Part shown: positions 38,601-50,600 of the stretch, in pieces
Layout: every line of letters starts with the position of its first letter
Position numbering within the stretch: the stretch's first letter is position 1
Source of the DNA: Allacma fusca
Lineage: Eukaryota; Arthropoda; Collembola; Symphypleona; Sminthuridae
Assembly (NCBI GenBank): GCA_947179485.1
Contig: OX359250.1
Span: 4,299,661-4,363,660, forward strand
Length of the DNA: 64,000 bases
Reading direction: 5' to 3'
Position numbers and translations under genes: made by a program
The notes under the pieces: generated by a model
Databases searched by the model: none
What the model saw: only the letters and a program-made list of their open reading frames with translations
Told to the model about the DNA's origin: nothing

Positions 38601-41600
38601 ATTTCCATAAATTTGTTTGGGGCCTTCGTTACCATAATTGATACCCTGATTTGACCCTGAATCCAGTATTTTTCTGATTGTTGAAGTTTGGTTCATTGCA
38701 TTTACCGTTTTTATTGTTGTAGTATTTCCCATTGATTTGGCCATTGCAATTTCTGTTCTAGAAAACATGATTTCTCTGCTTTAATGAGAAACCTTCATTC
38801 TCTTTTCGACCTGACGACAATTTCGTCCCTGCGTTCCTCCATGTCGGAAATTGGGCCTGCAGATCTGGTAATTCTGTTAGGTAAAGTTAAAGGTTGAGGA
38901 GGTGTTCTCGATTTGGCGGATGTTTATTATAATCAGGTTTTATTATTTTTACAGCCTGATTTCCCCATGTGGTCTGAGAAATATTAAGCTGCTGATTAAA
39001 TTTGAATTTTCCTGTTGACCTTGACAGCGCGTCTAAAAAATTTGCTTAAGATCTTCCTGAACTTAAACTTATTTAAAAAAAAAATAAACCTTGTATAACC
39101 TAAACCTGACCTCACAACTTCCGAAGCTCAGCTCGTAACTTACCTTAAACCCATGAAGCATAGAGTGAAACATTTTGTATAATAATTACGAAGCTTAAAA
39201 TTATCCCTTTAATAAATTAATGCGCTTAACCCATCAGCCTCATTGCCAATCAACACTCCTTATATCTCGGGCTGGTAAATTTTCCTAAATGCTCCTTTAA
39301 AAACCTCTCAAAGTTATGAAGGACTATTCGTCGCTAATTATTTTCTTGCAAATAGCTCGTCCTTGACATGCTGCTCTCAGCCAGGAATGTCACATACGCG
39401 TAAACAACTACTGTAAATTCGAGTCACCAAACATATTTGGGTTCTAATCCCTTTAACTAATAGTACTCTTGGAAGTAGATATAACTAGGGTTTGTCGATT
39501 TTTAAATGCCTTAGGTATTTTGCCTGCCCGGTATTTTTTGCCAGTAGCAAGGCAAAAAAAACAATTTATGCCTTCTTTTTGCCCTTAAAAATAAATGCCG
39601 GGCAAAAAGGCAAAAAATGAATGGCAAAAATGGCAAAATATATGGCAACAAAATAAAATCTCACGAAAAATCTTTTGCGGGGCATGTTGAGGTGCAGTAT
39701 TTTGTCATGAAAGTCAAACCTGTTTAGCAGATTCAACAACGATGAGTATGCTTTCAAAATTGACACCATTATAAATCGAAAATTTGGAACAAATGTGAGA
39801 ATGATGGTCTATTTGTTTTCAATTTGTAATTTTAGTTTGCATCCAAAAGTGCTTAAATATCATAATAATCGACAATACTTATCCAATTTGCCACCTTTTG
39901 GGAACTCTAATATCTAAGTCGAAACTATCGCCAAAAATCTGCGAACACGAACTAATAATTTTCCAAATCACTATCAGAATACGGTTCCTCAAGTATCAAT
40001 ATTGTTTCAAGCTCATCGTCGGTTTCTTCATCGCCTTCATCAATTTCATTGAGGCTATTAACATCCGACAAAGTGTCTGCAAATAAGTAATTGTATATCG
40101 AATCCACGAACCCACATTCTTTTGCTTGTTTGGACTTTGCCTTAAGCTCTTCTTTTAAACCCCATTTGACCCTCATCATTTTTTCAGCCTTCGTAGAATG
40201 TAGTCGATTTCGGTACTTTGGTTGCATAGCAGCTTGTTCCGAAAAGCTGCGCTCAACGCCAGCACTCGTTGCTGGTATCGAAAATAATCGCAGCGCAATT
40301 TTGGAAAGCAAGTTGGTCTGCTCAAAAGATTCCATATTTTTCCAGTAGGCAATTGTGTCGGAGCAAGAAAGCATTGAGATTCTGAATATTCCAGTCTTAT
40401 GTCTATACATTGTCAATTGAGTTGCGAGCATATTTTTCTCTTCTTCGGTTCCAAATCCACAATTCGACGAAAAGGAGTCCAGGGCTTGCAAAACATTGAT
40501 AATTTGATCTTCGTTTTGCTGGAATCGAACCCCACGATATTTTGGATCTAACATATTTGCAACAAAGTACAGGTCATCAAAGTTTTCGGTCGAAATACGA
40601 CGCAAAACAATGGATTTAAGCTTATTCCAGTCAGTGTTTGAAAGCAAAGTTGGACAACTGAATTTAATAGTGTTTTCCGAATCTTCCACGTAGTATCGCT
40701 TTAGTATCATCAGAATTTCGGCGACATCGGATAGCTTTGAATTGTCCTTTTCCACGAATGCTATGGCTGTAAAAACATCGGAATTTATCATTTAGCTCTT
40801 CTGGTCTGCGTTGATGAGACTCACAAAAATCATGGAGTTGCTAGTTGGTACATCAATGCAATTACGAACGCAGTAGGCTCTGTTCTAGAATTAGTATCTA
40901 TAAAAGCAGTTACCATTAATTATAGGCGCCAACAACTTGAAGGCTTCATCAATTTTGTTCCAAAACGCATCATCCTTCACAATATTTTTAACAGAATACG
41001 ACAAGTTGCAGTCGGCACTCACAGCAAGGCGAAGAAGGACTGGTTTCGATCTTCTTAGTTTATAAATCATGTCTTTGATAGCAAACCATCTTGTTTCTGC
41101 TGGAAGCGAAAGTGTAACTGGTTTAACATCTCTGCCCTTTGCCTTTTGTTCTTCTGCGTATTTGACAAACTCTTCTTTAAAGGAAGCTAGTTTTAATTTG
41201 GATCCCTTAATTTCTACCACAACTAATTTAGCTTTTTTTAGAACTGTTTTTAGACCAGGCAACTTCGACAAATCTTTGGCAAGATTGTTAAACACATGTG
41301 AAGCGCAACTAATGGACAACACGCTGGGGTTCCTTTCGGAAAACATATTTCTTGCCTTGAGATAATTTGCTCCTTGATCACTTACTACAGCTGCAATTTT
41401 TTCGATTCCAATATCATTAGCAGTGTCATCCAGGTATTTCAGTATAACAGCGTGGGTTTGCGATACTGCACCTGTGTTTTAACAGAGAGGAAGTGACGTA
41501 GTTATATATCCCAAAAAAGTAAAATGTATGTGGCGATGGGAAGAATCCGCACATTCATTCAAATTAAAAATGGGCAATATTGTATGGGTATCATTATTAT

Positions 41601-44600
41601 AAGCAATTTACCTGTTTCGAAGCTTTTGTAAAATATTCTTGTTTCCGTTGTAGAGAGGAGTATGTTCACAACCCCAAGTCCATTCACATTTTCCCATCCA
41701 TCAAGTTCTACTGTTATATTCTTCATTTCATCCAACTTGTTTTTATTTTCAACCATAACTGTTTTCTCTAATGTATTAAGTAATCCTCCCGCAACGCTCC
41801 GTTCTGATGGAATTTTAAAACCTGCTCCCAATTTTTCAAAGAAGCTTTTGAGATAATAGTTCTGTGTCCAATGAAATGGGACGTTACCAGATATCAATGC
41901 CTTAACGAATTCAAGTTCCAAATCCTTTTGCTTTCCTTTTGATATTACTACAACGTGATGATCAAGTTTTGTTTGCTTATGTTTTGAAAAGCCACATGTT
42001 TTGGGTAGGGAATTTGATGAGGCTGTCGCAGGAATATTACCTGGAGTTAAGGCATCGTTTAATTCCTCGTCCGTTTCATTTTCATCGCTGAGTTGTACAG
42101 ACGCTTCTAAATCTTGTAGTCTTGAATTGCCGGAATTTTTACGGAATTGTCGTTTAATATCAACTGAAGCTTGCTTGCACGTTGATGTGTGCAGTGTACA
42201 TTTAATTGAATGCTTTCTTTGAACGTTACCACAAAAATTACACTTTACATTGCACGTTCCAGAACTTGTACCTGAAACTGCGGTCCAGTGTAACCAGATT
42301 TTATTTTCCGGTCGTCCCCTCGTTTTGGTTGCCATATAGTTGGCCACAGGATCAGACGGAGATAATCCACAGAAAATCAAAATAATACAAACAAGTATAT
42401 GCTCACATAAGGTTCACGATGCATTGACATGCTACTACGTGCACGGAGAAACCGGTACTTTGCACGTTTAGCCTATTTTAAAGTTAGCCACGGTCGGAGC
42501 AAGCACTAATGATGGCGGAAATAGAGCGTTCCATGAGCTTCGTTAATTTATGCCAATTTTGCCATGGCAAAAAATATTTAATGCCAATTCCACCAGAATG
42601 GCATAAAAAATCATTTTTTGCCCATGTGAATAAATGTCCTAAATGCCTGCCAAATTTGCCATTTATGCCATGGCATTTAAAAATCGACAAACCCTAGATA
42701 TAACAGAGATAAAAGAGAAATTCTCGGTTGGTCCCATTGAGGATGGCTAACCAGATCGGCTTATGACGATCTCAAATCCTTGAGTCATTTATTGAGTGAA
42801 ACATTAAAGTCCCCTACACATAGCCATAGGCGGAAACCGTATTTGTAAGTTTTTATGAGTGGTTCTCCGTGACTTGGAGTGTCCCCGGTTACCCTACTCA
42901 AAGTGGCTATTCGCTCAGCTCTCATGCCTGTTTTATAATTTATTTACTTATTTAAAAAAAAAATTATACACCTATATCTAATACGACAATGTTGTATTGC
43001 CAATGTGGTTAGAACTTCGGGGTTAGAACAGGAATTGTCATTTCGTTGGCTGGAGCAATCAATGTATGCATAATTATCTATATGTAGATGGAACAGTTGG
43101 GTAGATTGTAAAGGTTGCAACCTAGATTTATTCTAAAAAAAGTCACGTAAAATAAAATACGTCAAATATTGCAACCAAGGAATATTTTCCCGTCGGAAGC
43201 TTAGTGAGGATAATCATTAAATTCAATGTAAAATTCATAAAATTAGCAATGTCAGGGGTTTCAATCCCCTAGCATTCCTATTTTACTCACTCCACGCTCC
43301 GTACACTAAAACGTTCAGACAGATATTATCTTACTGAAGAGTATGAATATTCCTTGTTTTCTTATCCATACTAAAATGAGTTATGGAACGTAAACAAATA
43401 AATACCATTCTTACCTGCTACAGCAACCAGGACTGTGAGGCAAAGTTTATACATTGATTTACAGTACAGGATTTCAAATAAAAATGATTATTATTTCTCT
43501 TTTAATCTTGTTCCACATTTCCCCAATCATTTTCTTCTGCACATGGTAAAATATCCCACAATTTTCAACTAAGACACCTGTGTAATATGTCCCCGGAAAG
43601 TCATAAAAGTTCCTACCAAGTAATTATTTGGAAAAACTTGAGCAAAAATGGCGGAATCTTAGTTTAAAAAATGGACTTTTTCCATTTCCTAAAACGCTGT
43701 ACCCACCCCGGCTGATGGTACTGGGAAACATTTTGTGGCACCATGCCCCTGAAATTTCTCGGACATTGCTCATGTCCACAATTCTCAACACAGGGTTCAA
43801 TTAACATATTTCCTGAAAAAAAAAATGGTCAAAACATTTGCTAAAAAAAGTTTTAAAACTCCTTTTTTCAACTTTCCTCAACGCTTTTGATCCATGTGAT
43901 TTGATTTATTGTCTGAGGTTAGTATTGAAAGTAGGTTTTAGAAAATATGGAATGGCATTTCCTACAAACAAGGGTAATCAAATATTTTACGAGTTATTCC
44001 CTTAGGTGGGTTAGAGGCGGAGGAGTAATGATTGTGGACATCTTTTGATTGTCCGCGTTAAAAATGGAATGAATTATGTTTGATTCCCGGTTGTGTCTGA
44101 CTCCAGGTCGATTCTGTGGCTCTAATTTGAAATTTAAATCTTCAATAATTTCAACGGGATCCCGGATGCTTCTCACTTTCACTACCACCAAAGAACCCGT
44201 GAGTTACCGAGGATTTGCTGCCAACTACGAAGGTTCGTGCACTTTAGTAAGCCAAAAGTATCCTCCTTTAACCACCTTTCTGGTTTTTTACTCTTTCTCT
44301 TCAACTGAACACCTTTTTTTCTGTCTTTAGCCGTGTGTGGCGGTGAATTAATTGAAGATTCGGGACATCTGGAGTCCCCAAATTTCCCCGATGAATACCT
44401 CCCGTCCAAAGAATGTCTCTGGAGAATCACTGTTCCTGAAAACTACCAAGTAAATTTACCCATCCGCTATATATTCGAACACATCTCTTCTTTCATTGGA
44501 TCTTGGGCTTTGTCTCTACAACTGTTTATACTCTTTCCTGTTCCGTTTATTTCCCAGCATGCCTTCACACACAGTTGTTTCTTTCTACTTCCTACATTTC

Positions 44601-47600
44601 CCCCCATTTTTCTAGAAGTTCCTATCTTCTTCTACTATTTTGTTGTTTCAAGATTATTATTTTGCTATCATGTTTGGGCGCTTGTTGTTTTCCTCGTTCA
44701 TTCAGCTCAGTCAGTTCTTTTTGCTTCACGTCTTTTTTTTTTGTTATGTCAGTTGTTATTAGGGGCGAAGTGAAGCTGAAAGTCTGTATTTTACTTGTCG
44801 TGGGGTCTGCTTGTTGCAATTTTTGCTCGCGTTGTTCCAGCCTTTCTTGACGTTTTTCTTATTTTGTTACACTTGCTGTTGTTTGTAATTTTCGGCTGTT
44901 CTTTCTGCCGTGTTTGTCTGTGACTCTACATATGGAAAGTAGTACTTGAGGTAAGCTTGACCGGTTTGTATTATTTGGATTGACAGGTTGCGCTGACATT
45001 CCACTCCTTCGAGATAGAGAATCATGAGAATTGTGTTTACGACTTCTTGGAGATCCGAGATGGACCTGGAGCTAATTCAAGTCTACTGGGAACGTTCTGT
45101 GGCTACTATCCGCCGGCTCCGATTGTATCTTCAGGAAATCAATTGTGGGTCCGGTTTGTTTCGGACGGCTCCGTTCAAAAAGCGGGTTTTAGTGCTAGTT
45201 TCCTCAAAGAATTAGACGAATGTGCAACTCGGAAGCACGACTGTGAGCACACTTGTCGCAATACGATCGGTAAGTCTTCTTTTCAATGTCACAGGCAAAT
45301 GTACCGGAAGGTGAATATCATTTCCCAACACGTATTTTCGATTCTAATTTATTTCCAAAATGTTTTCACCCTTTTGGAACATCCACGAAAAATATGTCTT
45401 AACGATGGAGTTACCGAATACTATTTACACAGTGAATTATTATTCCATTATTTTTTCCTTCCTTCCTCTTCGATATACATGTAAAGTAGTGACATCACAC
45501 ATGCTTTCCTCTTTTCCTGCTGTCTATTTTTAAAATTATTTACATTGACCTGGTCACAATGCTTGAAAACATGAGGTAAATCAGGATTCTTAAGGGGCTC
45601 TGAAACTGACAAATTCTTGTTATCGGCGGTGAATTTTCTCCTTAAAATAGTATATATAAATCTAAAAAGTTGAATTCAGATTTTTATTACCTGGAAGGTA
45701 AAGGGATTCAAAGCCTTGAAATTTTGAAGGGTTAAATCCTATCCTATAACTACTGACCCTATTTCGGGATAAAATAATTTAGTTAAGAACACCACGCAGA
45801 TAAATATTTTATCCCCCAAACCAAACCCTGTAAGGGAAATTTTTGAAGTTCTCTTCGAGCGTAAGCCATATAACTTCAAGATTAAGTAGACCCCAGATCT
45901 GAATATTTATATCCACGGAATGGGTAAACTGTCAGTATTAGCCTAATAAATTTCTTGAAAATGGGCGGATATACTGTTTTAGCTACTTTTATTAAATTTT
46001 AAAATTACTTGTCCAGAAATGTTAACCAATATGTATAATAATTATAGTTTGTTGAAAATCCGCTGTAAGTGTGTGAATTAAATATAAAACGTAATAAAAA
46101 CCCGTCCGCTCTGTGACCGAAAGTCTTCCCGTTCGTAAAAGTAGGAAATTTCCAAATTTCTGTGTGGATAAATTGCTGAACATAAATCCATCCAGTTAAT
46201 TTAATAAGGCTAGCCTGTGACCGGGCCTTTTGAGCATGGTAGGAAGGATTTAGGTTTTGAGAGTGACCTGCTGATTGGATAATAGTAATCTTGGAAAAGA
46301 ATTTAAACTAAAACTACACAAATTAATGTTAGGAAATACTTGGCAATATGTAGATTAAAGGTGTAAATTTTGTGTTGGTAATTTTTGGATTCAGGGTCGT
46401 ACCAGTGCGGTTGCAAGTTCGGATTTGAGCTCCACTCCAACGGAAAAGAGTGCGAGGACGCCTGCGGAGGGATAATTGAGGAAACTAATGGCACTCTCAC
46501 CAGCCCCTCTTTCCCCAATCTCTACCCCAGCAATAAGCACTGCGCTTGGGAAATTGTTGCTCCACCCCAAACCAGAATTACACTTAATTTCACACATTTT
46601 GATTTGGAAGGAAATAATGTGAGTCTTAGTTTTTTTTTCCGCGACTTCATCCCTCAAATCACAAGCTACGAGTGTTACCACCGAATTCTCACTCACTTCA
46701 ACCACATCCCTGCTTAAGCCCAATCCCCAAACCTCCCCTTAACTTTACCCTAGTCCGTAGTCCCAACTCAAATGCACATATGTACATACATACTCTTGAC
46801 CTATGTATGATACCCACGTCACCTCTGTAGACCTGACATTATCTGGGACAAAAAAAAACAAATAGTAATCCAGGTCTGAACTAATTGGAAGAGTAAGACA
46901 CTTCGACTGTACTCTGAAGTGACTGTACACCAACTTGAACTCCAAGTGACTACCAAAGAGGGGCATCAGTTGACAAAACTCTACCTTAAATTTCCTTGCA
47001 CTCTCAACTTGAGGATAATTTGCAAATAATTAATCCGCAGCTTGACCTAAAGCTGACTGATATTGACCTCAATAGTGCTTCATTTGGCATAAAAAATTAA
47101 TTTTTTACTCAAATTTGACGTTTGCTTGACATATCTGTATTTTACTGAAATTGGACCCGTGACCTTGAACAAAGACACGTTTGACCCTGATATCATTATC
47201 ATCCAACGCTCTTGATCCAGACTTGGGCTTGTTTTGGCACGTTCTATGTGTGTTCAGAGTTTAATGTTCAGAACATTCCGAAATTCCCAATGTCACAAAG
47301 CATTTAAGTAGCTGTACAGGCATGGTTGGATTTTTTTTTTAATTTCTCAATATCGGAGAGGATTTTTTTGTCGAGCTTTCAAAAAGAACAAAATTGACTT
47401 ATATAAACAAATAAGATTACAGAGTTCAAATGAAGGATGTAGGGATAAAAGTAGGGATGTTTTAGAAAACTTTTATTCCAAGTTATCATTTTAGAATTAC
47501 AATTTACAATTGCAATTTTGAAATGCATAAGGTTCTACAATTTTTGTGGGCTCCTTAATTTGATGTCAAATGAATCAGTTTGATCAAATTTAGAAGCCCC

Positions 47601-50600
47601 CAAAATTGTTGCGTAGCTTAATCAAATTTATAAAGTAAATTTTGTTTCAGGAATAAAAAAAAATTGAAATCCACGATTTCTAAAACAAATCCTGACTTTA
47701 ATCATTTGAACGACGTAACCAGTTTGTTGTTTTCCTCTCTGCCCCCCGCAAAACCCTTTCCAATGTACGACGCAGTGTTGAGTAGTAAATTACTGTTATT
47801 ATTGTAAAATCAGCTTATTTTGTGTGGTCCAAGACCTCCAATTTGAATATGAGTGTGATGAAAGAGATCATGAAATTTTGAATGTCGTAAATTTGTGCAG
47901 CAAGAGTGTGACTATGACAGCGTGGAAGTTTACAGCAAGTTGGGCCAAGATGAGTTAAAACGGCATGGTTCATTCTGTGGCTCGAAACCACCTCCGATGA
48001 TCACGTCAGAGGGCAATTCCATCCGTGTCGTCTTCACCTCCGACAATTCCGTACAAAAATCCGGATTTGCTCTCGTTTTCTTCACTGGTAAGCGAGCATC
48101 TTCTTCCACCCATTTTATTTCAAGCATATGCACTAACTGACCAAATTTTTCCAGTCCATGAATTACTCAGAAAATATTTATATTTACTTCTCGAGATTTG
48201 TGCAACAAGTTATAAGTAGGGTGTGTAAATTTGAAAATGCCTCGCATTTCCTGTTATTTTGCCTCCAATTTTAAAATCATTCTTGAACTACGTGTCCTAA
48301 AAATTAGCGACATATGGTCGAGGGGGAAGGTAGAGTACGATAGTCTTCTTATAATAACTTTTGTAATGGATTTTTGTCACCATGTTATCAAATGCAAGTG
48401 GATTCAGCCATTTAGATGAAATGCGCTCGGTTATCATTTTGGACATTTCAATTTGTGAACTTCCTCCATCCTGGATATTTGCGTATACGCCTTTACATGT
48501 ATTTACGTACTACTCAAGACGTTCAAAGATATTTTTTCTCCTGAACTTTTGAACCCTTACAGTAATTTTTTCTTTAGAAATGAAAACTACAAAAAAAACT
48601 CGATATGTAAGGAGGATATGTACATTGATTTTTATTCGAGCCATTTTTCCAGGAATTAGGGTTGATTGCATTTTTATTCTGCATATCAATGATGCATGAT
48701 TTTGGCGTAGCAAACAGCAGACAATTTAAATTGCAATAATTTGCATATCTATGATATTCAGCTTTACCACCCATTGAAAATTTGACTCATCCCTTAGCCT
48801 CAGAGATTTTAACTACACGGGTCCAAAGTTCAAAAGAAAAAATATCTCTGATCGCCCTTTAGTGATATATCTGTAGAAATTCATTTTCCTGGAAGTGATA
48901 CGTTATATCATCCAACGCATTGAAACTAAATTGAATTGGCTGTCAATGTTTCTCCAGTTATGACATATTTACGAACAAGCAGAGAATCTGACGTTTACAT
49001 TTGAGACTTTTCCCTCAATGCGCTGCTAACAATTTTGTAAAGCAATAATATGCATATATTTTTAATGAGCCAATAATAATTACCGAGATACAAATTTGTT
49101 TTTTGAAATTTTGAAACCAGGCCCGTGCATTTTTTGAATTAAAAAAAATATATATAAGGTGGTAAATATACGATCCCCTATAAAATACTCCAAAATGTTT
49201 ATAAATATACCAGTGAGCATTGACTATTTTTTAGTAAAACGCTCATGCGGGCATCGGCGGGCATTAAAACGTTTGTGGATGAACTCATCGACGTATGTAC
49301 ATACGAACCTAGACATCCGTTTGCACTGTTGGTAAAATATTGATCTAACGATTAATTTAATTTCCCTCCTGTAATCGTAATCTGTATGCGTAGACAAATT
49401 TTGAAAAAACGTTAGTATTCATATGCAAATTACGCATGCGCAAGTTTGTACTACCTCTACCCATCGATTTGAGAGTCAGTTTCATGTAAGCAACAAATGC
49501 AAATTATAGATGGCGTAAGCTTACCATCCCGGTTTCTATACTTATGAATCTACGTGTGTTCATTTGTGACCTCATTTAATTTCCTGAGGTCAAACGGATC
49601 ATCTTCTTCAAAAAACAATAGGCTTCTTACTTTTTATCTAATATGTGCCTAAAAAAAAATTAAAGAAAGTTACTAAAGGCTGACTATGACTCTCCACAGA
49701 CAAAGACGAATGTTCAACAAACAACGGAGGATGTGCCCACATTTGTCGCAACACAGTTGGCTCTTACATGTGCATTTGTCACAATGGTTTTACGCTCCAC
49801 GAGAACGGCCACGACTGCAAGGAAGGCGGCTGCAAGTTTGAGATCCAAACGCCCCCTAGCGGTGAGATTCAGAGTCCGAACTATCCGGAGCCTTATCCCG
49901 GCAAGAAAGAATGTGTTTGGATCCTGAGAACCACCGAAGGTCACCGGGTCAAGGTGGTTTTCGACGAGTTTGAAGTGGAACCTCAACAGGACTGTTCTTA
50001 CGATGCTCTCTTAGTAAGCACTTTTTTTTGACCATGCACTTATCTCTCTACTTTTCAAAAGTCGTTCCGAGATAATAATTTTATTATTCTCACCTAACAC
50101 ACAATCAGCTTGGAACATTCGATTTGATTATTTATTGCCAGTTTTCATGCAAGGAAGGCTCCTAACATGTTACCTCATGATCGGGGTTTTGATGTGAATA
50201 TACATAGGTTTTATGTGTTTGGCCCAAATTCTTCTTGCGAATAGAAGATAGCCATCTTGCCTGTTTTTGCATGAAATTATATCCAAGTGTAATATTTTTT
50301 GTCGCACAATTTGTGTATCAGGAAATATTTTAAAAAGGGCGGGCAAGCATGGTATTTAAAAATTGTAAACTAGTAATTTATTTCAAACATTCAAATTTGT
50401 ATGTTGACAGGTTTTATTGTCCCTGTTGATAATCGGGACGGGGACAGGAAAATTGTCCCAATAAATAATCGGAACGGGAAGGATTTTCTGTCTCCAGTAG
50501 AAGCTTTAGATACATACAACTACAGGGTGCTCAATAACCTTTGCACATCTAGGTTCTCCAGGATTTGATCAAACTATCAAACAACTGTACAGTGTATTTT

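Larger units (their letters stand above)
36957..44106 (+). other. tolloid intron 7 (7.1 kb)
   Basis: Holds a complete hAT transposon at 39486-42696. The stretch 36957-39477 has no feature I can name. Some minus-strand frames (37640-37873, 38580-38768) are short, and one is Asn/Thr-rich, so neither is called a gene. The stretch 42705-44106 is plain AT-rich DNA. Confidence 0.75.

Noticed and set aside
38580-38768. Asn/Thr-rich minus-strand frame
   Set aside because: Considered as a gag-like or low-complexity protein piece, but no motif is recognisable in any frame and no element ends are seen nearby.
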